Counted from the stretch's first letter, positions 17,882-26,830 are shown. The stretch: 64,000 nt of DNA from Cupriavidus basilensis (GCF_000832305.1 NZ_CP010536.1:3534001-3598000); one strand, 5' to 3'. Program-made: numbers and translations. The notes: a model not told the origin generated them from the letters alone.

Positions 17882-17922
17882 GTCGTATGCTTATTTTTCT
17901 CCATCGCATAACCGGTTGTTAA
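17882..17922 (-). promoter_or_regulatory. Conserved 41-bp element with LysR box, upstream of the AllA/PuuE-like operon
   Basis: On the + strand: GTCGTATGCT, 15 bases, CATAAC, 5 bases, GTTAA. It aligns without gaps to the elements before the porin and the second transporter operon. The TAAC-N5-GTTA core is a dyad T-N11-A LysR box. It lies about 110 bp upstream of the operon start. Confidence 0.65.
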
Positions 17923-18041
17923 GGATAGTTTTTATAATTTATCGCAATTCGTAAATACCCTAGGCAACGGGTATTCGAGAATGGCGGCAGCGGTGGCGTT
18001 CAACACGCAGCCGATATTGGTCGTTGCCGGATGGACAGAAG

Positions 18042-18086
18042 AGGCACAATAGGCCCAATAGGCCCAATAGGCACAACGGGCCCAAT
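18042..18086. repeat. Five tandem 9-bp repeats
   Basis: The unit AGGCCCAAT occurs five times with one or two changes per copy (units 1 and 4 have CAC). It lies in the 917-bp non-coding gap between the catabolic operon and the LysR gene. No function seen. Confidence 0.8.
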
Positions 18087-18299
18087 AAGCTCATGAAACG
18101 GACCGACCTGAACCTGAGAAGCCGGCGCAGGCGCGAGCAATACTTCTCGATGAAAAGCGACGCGTGGTGCCGTAGCGGGGTTTTTTTGCGTTGATAGCGC
18201 CACATGCACCCCTCAAGGCGGTCTTATCATCACCTTTAAGAGGCTTCGCAAACCGGTACCGGGTTGCCCTCCACCAAAGAAATTTCATCGTGTATTGCG

Positions 18300-18530
18300 C
18301 TGTCGGATGACGGATCACGATGCAGACATCGGGGTGTAGATGGCATCACTATTCTGCCGCCAGGACGATTCGCGCAGACGATGTGCCGCTTGCCCGTCCT
18401 GTTGTTCAACGGACTTCACTGTGACAAGCTCATGATCGGGAGAGACGCGACCCCACCTATGGCTTGCGCGTCGTTGCGATCATTCTTGTTCGTCTTGACG
18501 AATGACGTGATGTAATGTGGACGCCAGGAC
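18300..18530 (-). pseudogene. IS110-family transposase remnant, frameshifted
   Basis: On the minus strand one frame reads TSFVKTNKNDRNDAQAIG, matching the KNDxxDAxAI motif of IS110 DEDD transposases. After a +1 shift near 18425 the text resumes as VTVKSVEQQDGQAAHRLRES, which matches the VKSxEQQ motif that follows directly in the family. No further transposase is present. It lies just upstream of the LysR gene and may have replaced part of its promoter region. Confidence 0.7.
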
Positions 18531-18689
18531 ACGCAGCGAGGCCCGGGCGAAGAGGAAGGCATCATGACGCGCCTGCACCTGATTTCTACGTTGCGATTGC
18601 CCATCGCCCGCGTGATCACAAGCAGGCTTGCTCGCCATCCGTTTTGCTGGCATGTCCGGTTAGCTTCTTGACACAACAAGATCAATGAA

Positions 18690-19595
18690 ATGCAAATAAA
18701 CCTGCGTCAGATCGAAGTCTTCCGCGCCATCATGGTGGCTGGAACAATCAGCGGTGCGGCAAAGCTTCTGTACGTCTCCCAGCCGGCGATCAGCAGGATG
18801 ATTTCGCACACGGAATCACAGCTCAAGCTTAAGCTCTTCGAACGCATCAAGGGCAGGTTGTATCCTACGCCGGAGGCACGCCGGCTTTATGTCGAAGTCA
18901 ACGCGCTCCATCAGAGCCTCCTGCGCGTCAACGATGTGGCTAAGGATCTGGTCCAGAACACAAGTGGGACGCTGCAACTAGTGGTCAGTCCGAGCCTGGG
19001 CCAGACACTCATCCCGGCGGCGATCGCCCGCTTTCGCAAGCGCTTTCCGACGGTCTGCGTCAACCTGATGACGCAGACCTCGACGCAGCTCATACAGACG
19101 CTGTTGACCAGTAAAGCTGAACTGGGTGTCGCGATGTTTTCGCTCGACCACCCGAATATCGAGCAAAAATCGATCTATGAGGATCATCTCGTCGTCGTTC
19201 TTCCGCAAAACCATCCACTTGCAAGCCGCAGCACATTGCATGTACGTGACCTGGAAAATGTCGACCTGATCGGTTACTCAGCCGATACGCCGTTCGGCAA
19301 TCTGATCCATCAGTTGTTTTCGGGCGCCGACATTGCGGTGCGGCTGGCGGTCGAGGTGCGGCTGACCCATGCCGCCTGCGCCTTGGTACAAGCGGGTGTC
19401 GGTATCACCATCGCCGATGAAGTTGCCGTACTCGGGCAGGTCTGGCCGGGTGTCGTCATTCGCCCCCTGTTGCCGGACATCACAATGGACGTCAACGTCT
19501 TGCACGCGCGCTTCGAGCCACTGTCGCAGCTGGCACAAGAGTTCATCCATACGCTCACCGAACTGGATTTCGAGTCGCTGCGGCGAGTTGCCTGA
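18690..19595 (+). CDS. LysR-type transcriptional regulator of the catabolic island (inferred)
   Basis: The 301-residue product has the N-terminal winged helix (LRQIEVFRAIMVAGTISGAA and VSQPAISRMI, residues 4-40) and a two-lobe LysR effector domain from about 90. Its helix-turn-helix resembles regulators of opine and amino-acid catabolism. It is transcribed away from the AllA/PuuE-like operon and lies between the two transporter operons. The three 41-bp elements with TAAC-N5-GTTA boxes in this island are its most likely targets, which is inference from position and motif type. Confidence 0.93.
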   Translation: MQINLRQIEVFRAIMVAGTISGAAKLLYVSQPAISRMISHTESQLKLKLFERIKGRLYPTPEARRLYVEVNALHQSLLRVNDVAKDLVQNTSGTLQLVVSPSLGQTLIPAAIARFRKRFPTVCVNLMTQTSTQLIQTLLTSKAELGVAMFSLDHPNIEQKSIYEDHLVVVLPQNHPLASRSTLHVRDLENVDLIGYSADTPFGNLIHQLFSGADIAVRLAVEVRLTHAACALVQAGVGITIADEVAVLGQVWPGVVIRPLLPDITMDVNVLHARFEPLSQLAQEFIHTLTELDFESLRRVA

Positions 19596-19705
19596 CACAC
19601 TCGCCAGGTAATCCGCCGCGGGGTGCCGTCTAGCCGCTCTTTCGCAAGCTCGGGGTTGTTCCGGGACGGCACTGGGGCGGAATGTGCCGCAGACATTGGA
19701 TTTAG

Positions 19706-19826
19706 GGATGGTGTTCAGAACTCGTTTTGCCGCACTGAGCCATCAACATAGCGCCGATGCGGTGCAAGCGGTGCGGCACCTGGCTCGAATGCAGCGCGAC
19801 GTTCGGCATAAAGAAGGCGCCGATTG
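19706..19826 (+). repeat. Left copy of a 121-bp inverted repeat (IS5-type end)
   Basis: This segment is the reverse complement of 23065-23185 with three mismatches in 121 bases. The right copy directly follows an IS5 transposase C-terminus, so both copies are probably the same terminal part of one IS. Here no transposase sequence is attached. The two copies point inward and bracket a three-gene cassette. Confidence 0.85.
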
Positions 19827-19831
19827 AAATC

Positions 19832-19852
19832 TGACCCAGGCGGGTCATTTTT
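19832..19852 (+). terminator. Rho-independent terminator
   Basis: TGACCC-AGGC-GGGTCA forms a perfect six-base stem followed by TTTTT on the plus strand. It lies just inside the left inverted repeat and faces the tetR gene end-on, so it would block rightward transcription entering the cassette. Confidence 0.55.
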
Positions 19853-19879
19853 ACAGCGGCGCTAACAGATAGCGCACCT

Positions 19880-20512
19880 TTAGATGCCACCGTGCGCGGC
19901 GATGAACATGGCGACGGCCGACCGGCAATAGGATTCGATTTCGTTGTCGTCCCCTGCTCTCGCCTCATCGAAGCGTGCGATAAGCAGGAGATCGGATCCT
20001 TTGAAAAGCGCGGCAAACAAGCGGGCGGACCGGAGAGCATCGGGCACGTTCAGAACCGCCTTCGCGTGCAACTGACGCAACAGGGCCTCGATTTGGGCGA
20101 TGACATAGGCGGGCCCGGCTTCGTAATGGAGCTTGCTTAACGACTTTTGATTCGTCTTGTCGGCCAAGACCATGGCTTCGACACTGCGGACGTCCGGGCT
20201 CAACAGCGTGCGAAGCAGGGATGATCCCACCGCCATGAGCTGATCTTCGGCCGAACCGTTGACGCCTTCAAAAAGGGCCTGTGGTGCAAACTGATGGCAG
20301 TGGGCCGCCATGGCCGCGCTGAACAGCGCCTCCTTGTTCTCGAAGTGCCGATAGATGCTTAGCTTGGATATCTTCGCCCGCTGGGCGACCTTGTCCATGG
20401 TCGTCGCTTGAAAACCCAATTCCACAAAGAGTTCGCAGGCGGCGTCGACTATCGTTTGGCGAAGCGCCTCGTTGGCGGGCCGGCCGCGCCGGCCCTGGCT
20501 GTTTTCGGTCAC
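19880..20512 (-). CDS. TetR family regulator divergent from the FAD oxidoreductase
   Basis: The product (210 residues from GTG 20512) has a TetR helix-turn-helix: RQTIVDAACELFVELGFQAT, TMDKVAQRAKISKLSIYRHF (about residues 15-55), then a helical effector domain. A longer frame to ATG 20563 exists, but it would place the apparent promoter and operator of the divergent gene inside coding sequence, so the later GTG is preferred. The dyad TACT-GTCA-AGTA directly in front is its likely operator. It probably represses the oxidoreductase and methyltransferase genes. Confidence 0.85.
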   Translation of the reverse strand: MTENSQGRRGRPANEALRQTIVDAACELFVELGFQATTMDKVAQRAKISKLSIYRHFENKEALFSAAMAAHCHQFAPQALFEGVNGSAEDQLMAVGSSLLRTLLSPDVRSVEAMVLADKTNQKSLSKLHYEAGPAYVIAQIEALLRQLHAKAVLNVPDALRSARLFAALFKGSDLLLIARFDEARAGDDNEIESYCRSAVAMFIAAHGGI

Positions 20513-20523
20513 GACAATTCCAG

Positions 20524-20556
20524 TACTTGACAGTATTAAAATTCCTGCATTACGAT
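20524..20556 (+). promoter_or_regulatory. Sigma-70-type promoter overlapped by a TetR-like dyad
   Basis: TTGACA (20527-20532), an 18-base spacer and TACGAT (20551-20556) form a good promoter reading into the FAD oxidoreductase. The dyad TACT-TGAC-AGTA (20524-20535) covers the -35 hexamer, so regulator binding would exclude polymerase. Confidence 0.55.
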
Positions 20557-20629
20557 ACCACATAGTACCCTAAATGTGCAAGCCAGGCCCAGCCCAACCC
20601 CCTCCATCCACAACACGGAGCCCATCACC

Positions 20630-21523
20630 ATGGATGACGTCATCATCATCGGCGGCAGCTTTGCCGGCCTCGCCGCCGCCCTGCAGCTCGGCCGTGCCCG
20701 CCGCAAGGTCACCGTTCTCGATACCGGCCGGCCGCGCAACCGCTTTGCCGGCCACTCGCATGGCCTGCTCGGCCACGATCACAAGCCGCCGCTGGACATC
20801 CTAGTCGAGGCGCGGCAGCAGTTGGCGCGCTATCCAACGATCAGGCTGGTCAATGCCCGGGCCGAGAGCGTGTCTGGCGCCATCGACGATTTCTGCGTCG
20901 TCACTGACGATAACGAAAGCCTAAGGGCGCGCCGCCTGATACTGAGCTATGGCATCGCCGACCAGATGCCTGATGTTCCGGGCTTTGCCGAAAGCTGGGG
21001 CACGTCCATCGTGCCCTGCCCCTATTGCGACGGCTTTGAAGTCGCCGGCCAGCATTGGGGCCTCGTTTGGTCCGGCCCGCAGTCGCACCAGTCTGTCAGG
21101 CTGTTCCGCGATTGGACTGACAAATTGACTGTCTTCGCCGATGGTCATGCCATTGCGTCCGATATCCAGGCCGATCTGGCGCGCCGCAACATACCTGTCG
21201 TCGATGGCCGGATCGTCGAGATCGCCCATCACAAGGGCCATATCACCACCGTCAATCTCGATACCCGCCGCAATGTCGCGGTCGACGTCCTGTTCGCCCA
21301 GCCGCGCAACAAGCCGTCCGCAAGCCTGCATGAATCGCTGGGCCTCGCCACGGTGGATACGCCCGCCGGCATCGCCATTAAGGTCGACGAGCGCCGCCAA
21401 ACCACCATGCCCGGCATCTACGCCGCCGGCGACCTTGCCACGCCCCTCTTGCCCTCGGTCACCCAGGCATCATCGCAGGGCGCGATGGCGGGTATCTTCG
21501 CCCAGCAGTCGATGCTGGTTTGA
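20630..21523 (+). CDS. FAD-dependent pyridine-nucleotide disulfide oxidoreductase (thioredoxin reductase-like)
   Basis: ATG 20630 has GGAG nine bases upstream; the 18-residue extension from 20576 is unlikely. The 297-residue product starts with the FAD motif IIGGSFAG and has the redox-active CPYC in VPCPYCDGFEVAG (about residue 130) at the position of the CxxC of thioredoxin reductase. It ends with GIYAAGDLATPLLPSVTQA, which binds FAD and the interface. At about 300 residues it matches low-molecular-weight TrxR-like proteins often found next to TetR and methyltransferase genes. It is probably a redox enzyme for a small molecule or a thioredoxin-like partner. Confidence 0.9.
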   Translation: MDDVIIIGGSFAGLAAALQLGRARRKVTVLDTGRPRNRFAGHSHGLLGHDHKPPLDILVEARQQLARYPTIRLVNARAESVSGAIDDFCVVTDDNESLRARRLILSYGIADQMPDVPGFAESWGTSIVPCPYCDGFEVAGQHWGLVWSGPQSHQSVRLFRDWTDKLTVFADGHAIASDIQADLARRNIPVVDGRIVEIAHHKGHITTVNLDTRRNVAVDVLFAQPRNKPSASLHESLGLATVDTPAGIAIKVDERRQTTMPGIYAAGDLATPLLPSVTQASSQGAMAGIFAQQSMLV

Positions 21524-21539
21524 GAGCACAGATTCACTT

Positions 21540-21670
21540 CTCCCGTTGCGTCGTCGCCTTCGAAAAGGTTGGCGTAGATCGGCGCGGTGAAGGACGGATC
21601 GTCGAGTTTGACGGAATGGCAGGAGCGGTTGTCCCTCGAGGTCCGGCACCAGGCGGCACCGATCATCGGT
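21540..21670 (-). pseudogene. DUF736 remnant (conjugative-element gene)
   Basis: A minus-strand frame reads IGAAWCRTSRDNRSCHSVKL then DDPSFTAPIYANLFEGDD, matching the C-terminal half of DUF736 proteins (KxDDPSFPAPIYANLFEDDD, from memory). The front half and the ending are missing. DUF736 genes are typical cargo of integrative conjugative elements and plasmids, so this scar suggests the cassette passed through one. Confidence 0.55.
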
Positions 21671-21734
21671 TCGGCTCCCCCTTGCCTCGAACAAAGGGTA
21701 GCTAGTTAATAACGAATCAGAACAAGGAGATGAC

Positions 21735-22598
21735 ATGGCAGAGCAAAATGCCTATCAGGTCGCCGACTGGAATGGTCAAAGCGGGGAGCGCTGGGTCGCC
21801 AACCAGGCCCGGCTCGACGCTATGGTGGCGGTGTTCGGCCAGGCCGCAATAGAAGCCGCCGCGCCCGCGACGGGTGAGCGCGTGCTGGACGTCGGCTGCG
21901 GCGCGGGCGCGTCGAGTCTGGCTCTGGCCGCCCGCGTCGGCGCGGGGGGACAAGTGCTGGGCGTGGACATATCCGCACCGCTGATCGGCCGAGCGCGCGC
22001 GCTTGCGCCACAGGATACGCCGGTCCTGTTCCAGGTGGCCGACGCCAGCAGCGCCGAGCTGCCCGAGGGCGCGTTCGACATCCTGTTCTCGCGTTTCGGG
22101 GTGATGTTCTTCGACGATCCGACAGCGGCGTTCACCCATATGCGACGCGCGCTGCGGCCCGGCGGGCGGGTCGCTTTCGTCTGCTGGCGCGGCGCGGCCG
22201 AAAACGATTGGGTGCGCGTGCCGATGGGCGCGCTCAAGGGCATCGTCCCGCCGAGTGCGCAGCCCGATCCCGAAGCGCCCGGCCCATTTTCGTTCGGCGA
22301 CCGGGGGCGCGTGGCACGCATCCTGACGGCGGCCGGCTTCACCGATATCGCTATCGTGCCCTTCGACGCTTCCGTCCCGTTCGGCGAGGGCGGGACGCGG
22401 GACGCGGCGATCGACGACGCGGTGAAGATGACGCTCGAGGTCGGCCCACTGTCGCGTGCGCTCGCTGATCAGCCCGACGACATCCGCGCCCGCGCCTCGG
22501 CCGCGGTTCGTGCCGCATTCGCGGGACTCCCCGGCGAGCGGTCGGTGATGATCGACGGCGCTGCGTGGATCGTCATGGCACGCAATCCGGCAAGCTGA
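21735..22598 (+). CDS. Class I SAM-dependent methyltransferase
   Basis: The 287-residue product has the SAM-binding motif I VLDVGCGAGASS (about residues 50-61), the acidic end of strand 2 (GVDISAPLI), motif IV (FDILFSRFGVMFF) and the post-motif RRALRPGGRVAFVCW. This is the UbiE/Methyltransf_11 type layout with a C-terminal cap. It lies 211 bp after the FAD oxidoreductase inside the 121-bp inverted-repeat cassette. The substrate is unknown. A hairpin terminator follows at once. Confidence 0.9.
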   Translation: MAEQNAYQVADWNGQSGERWVANQARLDAMVAVFGQAAIEAAAPATGERVLDVGCGAGASSLALAARVGAGGQVLGVDISAPLIGRARALAPQDTPVLFQVADASSAELPEGAFDILFSRFGVMFFDDPTAAFTHMRRALRPGGRVAFVCWRGAAENDWVRVPMGALKGIVPPSAQPDPEAPGPFSFGDRGRVARILTAAGFTDIAIVPFDASVPFGEGGTRDAAIDDAVKMTLEVGPLSRALADQPDDIRARASAAVRAAFAGLPGERSVMIDGAAWIVMARNPAS

Positions 22599-22615
22599 CA
22601 GGCATTAACAGGGGA

Positions 22616-22646
22616 GACGCCCCGCTCGGTGGAGCTGGGCGTCTTT
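22616..22646 (+). terminator. Rho-independent terminator after the methyltransferase
   Basis: GACGCCC pairs with GGGCGTC around a 14-base loop and is followed by TTT, 17 bp after the stop codon. Confidence 0.6.
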
Positions 22647-22689
22647 GGGCGCTCAGACTGATGTCCCTTCTGGTTTGGAAGCCGCCATT

Positions 22690-23038
22690 AGCGAGCAAGG
22701 AGGCCGACGTGTTTGGCGATGCGGGCGATCAGGGCATAGACAAGCGCGAAGAGACGCAGAAGCTGAAGGTGCGTTGGCACGCGGCATTGCGCCCGGGCAA
22801 GCGACGCGCGTTGGACAAGGCCACCGTGGTGGGCAAGCTCGCCGATGAACTGGAGCGGGTCAAGGCGCGTATCCGGGCGAAAGCGGAACATCCGTTTCGG
22901 GTCATCAAGCGCCAGTTCGGGCATCTAAAGGTGCGCTATCGCGGCCTGATGAAGAACACGCAGCAGTTGCACACGCTGTTCGCTCTGAGCAATCTGCGGA
23001 TGACGCGCGAACGACTGATGCGCGAGGCCATTGCATGA
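22690..23038 (+). pseudogene. IS5-family transposase, C-terminal fragment
   Basis: From about 22690 the frame reads ASKEADVFGDAG, then KLKVRWHAALRPGKRRALDK, AEHPFRVIKRQFGHLKVRYR and NTQQLHTLFALSNLRM, the C-terminal third of an IS5 transposase including the catalytic Glu region (AEHPFRVIKR). The N-terminal two thirds and the left end of the element are absent. It ends at 23038 and is followed by the right copy of the 121-bp inverted repeat, which would be its terminal non-coding part. Confidence 0.85.
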
Positions 23039-23064
23039 GCGCAAAAGCCGCCCGAGCGGGGAGG

Positions 23065-23185
23065 CAATCGGCGCCTTCTTTATGCCCAACGTCGCGCTGC
23101 ATTCGAGCCCGGTGCCGCACCGCCTGCACCGCATCGGCGCTATGTTGATGGCTCAGTGCGGCAAAACGAGTTCTGAACACCATCC
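23065..23185 (-). repeat. Right copy of the 121-bp inverted repeat (IS5-type end)
   Basis: Reverse complement of 19706-19826 with three mismatches. It starts 27 bp after the IS5 transposase stop codon, so it is best read as the outer end of that element. Confidence 0.85.
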
Positions 23186-23515
23186 TTAGCTCGATTCTCT
23201 GGGCCTGAGATGCCACAAGAAGGAACTGCCCGGTGAGGCGCGGCTGGCGGACTATCTGACAGCGAGGTACCTGGCGCTCGACTGCCAGCCGGGGCAGGTT
23301 AAAGAGGCGCTTTCGCCAGGTGCGGCGTGCCAGCGGGATATGGCGTGATACGGCGTGATACGGCGTGATAAGCCACGCGAAGTGCTGGCGCGTCTCTTGA
23401 TGGCGATGCGCCTGTATCCGCCGGGGAGCCGCGACCGATGCGCCGCGACCACGCACCACATCGCGCCCATTCGTTCGAATTCGCCCCCGTGCTCCCTGGC
23501 TCGGCGCGCATGCGA
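23186..23515. other. 330-bp gap with three 10-bp tandem repeats and an orphan reading frame
   Basis: Three copies of CGGCGTGATA (first copy TGGCGTGATA) lie at 23341-23370. Upstream of them a plus-strand frame reads CHKKELPGEARLADYLTARY then LALDCQPGQVKEALS. It looks like real protein but has no start, ends early, and matches no family I know. It lies just outside the right inverted repeat and may be flanking DNA carried in with the cassette. Confidence 0.5.
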
Positions 23516-24520
23516 TCAGGATCCCGTGCTGCCTTGCGCAGCCCCCTCATACACGCTCGCCCGCCACTGCAGATAATCGGAAAAGGCTCGCTCCTCGTGG
23601 AAACGCGGCGCAAATCCGAGGTCTTGTCGCAAGCGCTCGACCGAAAACGGCGGTCGCGCGGCCGGGGCATGCACACCAACATTTGCGTCCTGCCGCCGCG
23701 CAACCCGTTCGTACGTAAAGCCCGGATAGACCGCGCGCAGGCGTTCGCACCATGCGGATGGCGACCAGCGCCGGCCCGTACCGATATGGTAAAGAGAATG
23801 CGCCAGGTTGATTGCATCGGTGATTCCGACGATGGCATCGGCGGCGTCGCCGGCGTAAAGCCAGTCGTCCGGCAAGTCAGCGCAGAAGCGCGCTGGGTGT
23901 CGCGCTTCTGCCAATTGGGCGAGCAACAGGGGAATACTCATCGTGTCGCGCACGCCGGTATCGTATTCCCATCGTCCGAATACCACGCCGAGCCGGGCCA
24001 CTATCACGTCGAGGCTTCGCGTTGCCCGGTAGCGCAGGGCCGCGCGCTCCGCGGCATATTTCGTGATCCCGTACAGTGACTCCGGCTCCGGCACATCGCG
24101 ATCTTCGACCAACTCGGTCTGCCCGTGGCCACCCATGCCGTACACCGCACCGCTGCTCAAGTGAACGACTCGATGCACGCCTGCGGCGCAAGCCGCATCA
24201 AGCACGTTGAGCGTGCCGATCAGATTGACCTCGGCGATTAGTGGAGCCTGCGAGTGCTCTCGCGCGAGGCTCGCGGTGATCGCGGCGCCATGGATGACTC
24301 GCGAAACGTCGTGATGGCGTAGCGCGTCGACAATCGAGCCGCGATCCCGCACATCGCCCGATTTGAACAGGAACGTTCCCGCAAGCTCGCTGAGTTGCTC
24401 GAACGCTGGCGCGGGCGGCGGTTCGGGTCCAAACGCGATAACCGTATCGCCGCGGGAAAGCAGGCACGCGGCAACATTCAACCCGATAAAACCCGAGCCC
24501 CCGGTGATCAGGACTGTCAT
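23516..24520 (-). CDS. NAD(P)-dependent epimerase/dehydratase, paralogue of 12950-13963
   Basis: ATG 24520 is chosen because it directly precedes the Rossmann motif ITGGSGFIGLN; the frame upstream to 24691 is a shadow of the hydantoinase gene. The 334-residue product has VHLSSGAVYGMG, the catalytic YGITK, RLGVVFGRWEYDTG and YHIGTGRRW. The same order (RLGPVFGPWE, YHIGGG) is in the epimerase of the first operon, so they are duplicates or a divergent pair acting on related substrates. It is the last gene of the second operon. Confidence 0.9.
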   Translation of the reverse strand: MTVLITGGSGFIGLNVAACLLSRGDTVIAFGPEPPPAPAFEQLSELAGTFLFKSGDVRDRGSIVDALRHHDVSRVIHGAAITASLAREHSQAPLIAEVNLIGTLNVLDAACAAGVHRVVHLSSGAVYGMGGHGQTELVEDRDVPEPESLYGITKYAAERAALRYRATRSLDVIVARLGVVFGRWEYDTGVRDTMSIPLLLAQLAEARHPARFCADLPDDWLYAGDAADAIVGITDAINLAHSLYHIGTGRRWSPSAWCERLRAVYPGFTYERVARRQDANVGVHAPAARPPFSVERLRQDLGFAPRFHEERAFSDYLQWRASVYEGAAQGSTGS

Positions 24521-24572
24521 CGCGCCGCTCCTGGCAGGCAGAGCGGATTCGCCCCGCAACAGCCTCCGGCGG

Positions 24573-26009
24573 TCATGCGAGCCATGGCGCAGGCGCTGGC
24601 CGCCTGCCGACGCTGCCGATACGCTCGCAAGGAACGAGCGTTCCATGGCCAGCGCAAGCCCGCAGCGTGCCCTCGTGGCAGACGATGACACCGCGGCTCA
24701 CTGTCGTTACCGGCATGCCGCGTACGTTCGTTCCTTCATAGACCGTGTAGCCGGTGCCGTCGTGCAGCGTGGCCGTCGAGAGCGTAGCTTCGGCCTGCGG
24801 ATCCCAGAGCGCGAGATCGGCATCGGCGCCCAGCGCGATCTTGCCTTTTCGGCCATCGAGGCCAAATACCCGCGCGGGCCCCGTCGACGTCAATTCGACG
24901 AATCGCTCGAGCGAGATCCGCCCTTTGGTCACGCCTTCGGAAAACAGCAAAGGCAGCCGCGTTTCTAGTCCAGGCAAGCCATACGGAATCTTGTTGAATG
25001 GCGGGTCGTCCCCGGCCTGCCACTTGCCATGCGGTCCGTCGAGATGAAATACCGAGTGATCGGATGAGAAACAGGAAAACAGACCATCGCGCAAACCGTC
25101 CCATAGCGCGGCCTGATTGCTGGCATCGCGCGGGGGCGGTGAACAGCAATATTTGACCGCCTCTTTCGCCGGCCGATCGAGATCGCTTTCAGTCAACAGC
25201 AGATACTGGGGGCAAGTCTCGGCGAGGATCGGCAGGCCCTGACGCTGAGCGATAGCGATCTGCTCGGCAGCTGCAGCGGAGGATACATGAACCACGAAGA
25301 TGGGGATATCGAGGAGTTCCGCCATGCTGATCGCGCGATGCGTGGCTTCTCGCTCGGCAAGCGCGGGCCTTGCGTGAGCAAGATACTTCGGCTTCCTGTA
25401 GCCGAGCGCGAGCAGGCGCTCGGTCAACCATCCGATCATGTCGTGGCTTTCGGCATGGATCATCGGCAGTACGCCGAGTCGGCGCGCGTGCAAGAGTGTT
25501 TCCAGCATCGCCCGATCGTCAAGGCGTAGCGCATCATAGGTCATGTAGAGCTTCACCGACGTGAAGCCCTCCGCCGCCAACGCCGGCAACTCCTCCTTCA
25601 GCACCTGCTCGCTGGGGTCGGTCACGATCATGTGGAACGCGTAATCGACCACCGCGCGTCCCGCTGCTCGCTCGCGATAGGCGGACACGCTTGCACGCAG
25701 CGAATCGCCTCGATGTTGCGCGGCGAAAGGCATCACCAGTGTGGTGCCGCCAAAAGCCGCGCCTACCGTCGCACTATAGAAATCGTCGGCGGTGGTGGCT
25801 CCGGTCGAGGTCATCTGTGCGATGTGGCAATGAACGTCGATGCCGCCGGGCAGCACGAGTTTGCCTGACGCATCGAGGACAGTCGCGCCTTCGAGCGGCG
25901 TTTCCGCCAGTGCCGCGATCCGGCCGTCCTTTACGCCCACATGAACGCGTTCCAGCCTGCCATCGATGAACACGCTGCCATTGCGCACTACCAGGTCGAA
26001 CTCAGACAT
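24573..26009 (-). CDS. Dihydropyrimidinase/D-hydantoinase family amidohydrolase
   Basis: From ATG 26009 (GGGAGG ten bases upstream; family-like start MSEFDLVVRNGSV) the product has 478 residues. Metal ligands are visible: His60 and His62 in DVHCHI, the carboxylated Lys153 in TSVKLYMTYD, His185 in MIHAESHD, His241 in VVHVSS and Asp317 in SSDHSVF. Such enzymes hydrolyse cyclic ureides (hydantoins, dihydropyrimidines) to N-carbamoyl amino acids. A longer start at 26057 would give an ATGA overlap with the ATPase stop and an AAGGTG element, so both starts are credible. Its ring-opening chemistry parallels the PuuE-like enzyme of the first operon. Confidence 0.92.
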   Translation of the reverse strand: MSEFDLVVRNGSVFIDGRLERVHVGVKDGRIAALAETPLEGATVLDASGKLVLPGGIDVHCHIAQMTSTGATTADDFYSATVGAAFGGTTLVMPFAAQHRGDSLRASVSAYRERAAGRAVVDYAFHMIVTDPSEQVLKEELPALAAEGFTSVKLYMTYDALRLDDRAMLETLLHARRLGVLPMIHAESHDMIGWLTERLLALGYRKPKYLAHARPALAEREATHRAISMAELLDIPIFVVHVSSAAAAEQIAIAQRQGLPILAETCPQYLLLTESDLDRPAKEAVKYCCSPPPRDASNQAALWDGLRDGLFSCFSSDHSVFHLDGPHGKWQAGDDPPFNKIPYGLPGLETRLPLLFSEGVTKGRISLERFVELTSTGPARVFGLDGRKGKIALGADADLALWDPQAEATLSTATLHDGTGYTVYEGTNVRGMPVTTVSRGVIVCHEGTLRACAGHGTLVPCERIGSVGRRPAPAPWLA

Positions 26010-26053
26010 TGCGCGCGCCCCTCCCGAAAGCGTGATTGACTGCGGGTGCTCAG

Positions 26054-26830
26054 TCATTGCAACACCTTGTCGAGGAATTGCTTGAGTCTGGCGCTCTGTG
26101 GCCGATCGAATATGTCCCCGGGACTACCTGCCTCTACAACGCGGCCTTCGTCCATGAAGACGACGCGATCGGCGACGCGCCGGGCAAAGCCCATTTCATG
26201 CGTCGCGACGATCATCGTCATGCCTTCCGCCGCTACGGTTTCCATGGTCTGCAGCACTTCCCCCACACGTTCAGGGTCTAGCGCGGACGTCGGTTCGTCG
26301 AACAGGATGATCTTGGGGTCCATCGCCAGCGCACGAGCAATGGCGACACGTTGCCGCTGCCCGCCCGACAATTGCTCGGGATAGGCATCATACTTTCCCG
26401 AAAGGCCGACTTTCGCAAGCAGTTGGCGTCCCCGTTGTGCGGCATCCGCAAGTCGCACGCCGCGTACTTCGACCATGCCGAGCGTCACGTTTTCCAGCAC
26501 GGACAGATGCGGCCACAAGTAAAACATCTGGAACACCATGCCCACTTCGGAGCGCACGCGAGCGAGCTCCCTGCCGGACATCGGCCGCGCTTTCTTACCG
26601 GCTTGATTCACGTGACCGACAGTTTGGCCGTCAATGGAAATGTCGCCGCGGGTCGGACGTTCCAGATAATTAATCGAGCGCAGCAGCGTGCTTTTGCCCG
26701 ATCCGCTCGGGCCTATCAGGCAAACCACCTCGCCGCGCTGAACTTCAAGATTCACGCCATTCAGGGCCTTGACGGCGTCAAAGTGTTTGTAGAGATCGCG
26801 TACGTCGATCATCGGCACATCAATCATCAC
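26054..26830 (-). CDS. Polar amino acid-type ABC transporter ATP-binding protein (second system)
   Basis: The 258-residue product has Walker [21 protein letters not shown] at the Q-loop, signature LSGGQRQR, Walker [15 protein letters not shown] and the H-loop VATHEMGF, all intact. It overlaps the permease gene by 4 bp upstream and the possible hydantoinase start downstream, a tightly coupled arrangement. It is clearly homologous to the ATPase at 11388-12170. Confidence 0.95.
   Translation of the reverse strand: MMIDVPMIDVRDLYKHFDAVKALNGVNLEVQRGEVVCLIGPSGSGKSTLLRSINYLERPTRGDISIDGQTVGHVNQAGKKARPMSGRELARVRSEVGMVFQMFYLWPHLSVLENVTLGMVEVRGVRLADAAQRGRQLLAKVGLSGKYDAYPEQLSGGQRQRVAIARALAMDPKIILFDEPTSALDPERVGEVLQTMETVAAEGMTMIVATHEMGFARRVADRVVFMDEGRVVEAGSPGDIFDRPQSARLKQFLDKVLQ

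Noticed and set aside
18042..18086. Short repeats as a CRISPR array
   Set aside because: The 9-bp units are directly adjacent with no spacers, and no cas gene is present.
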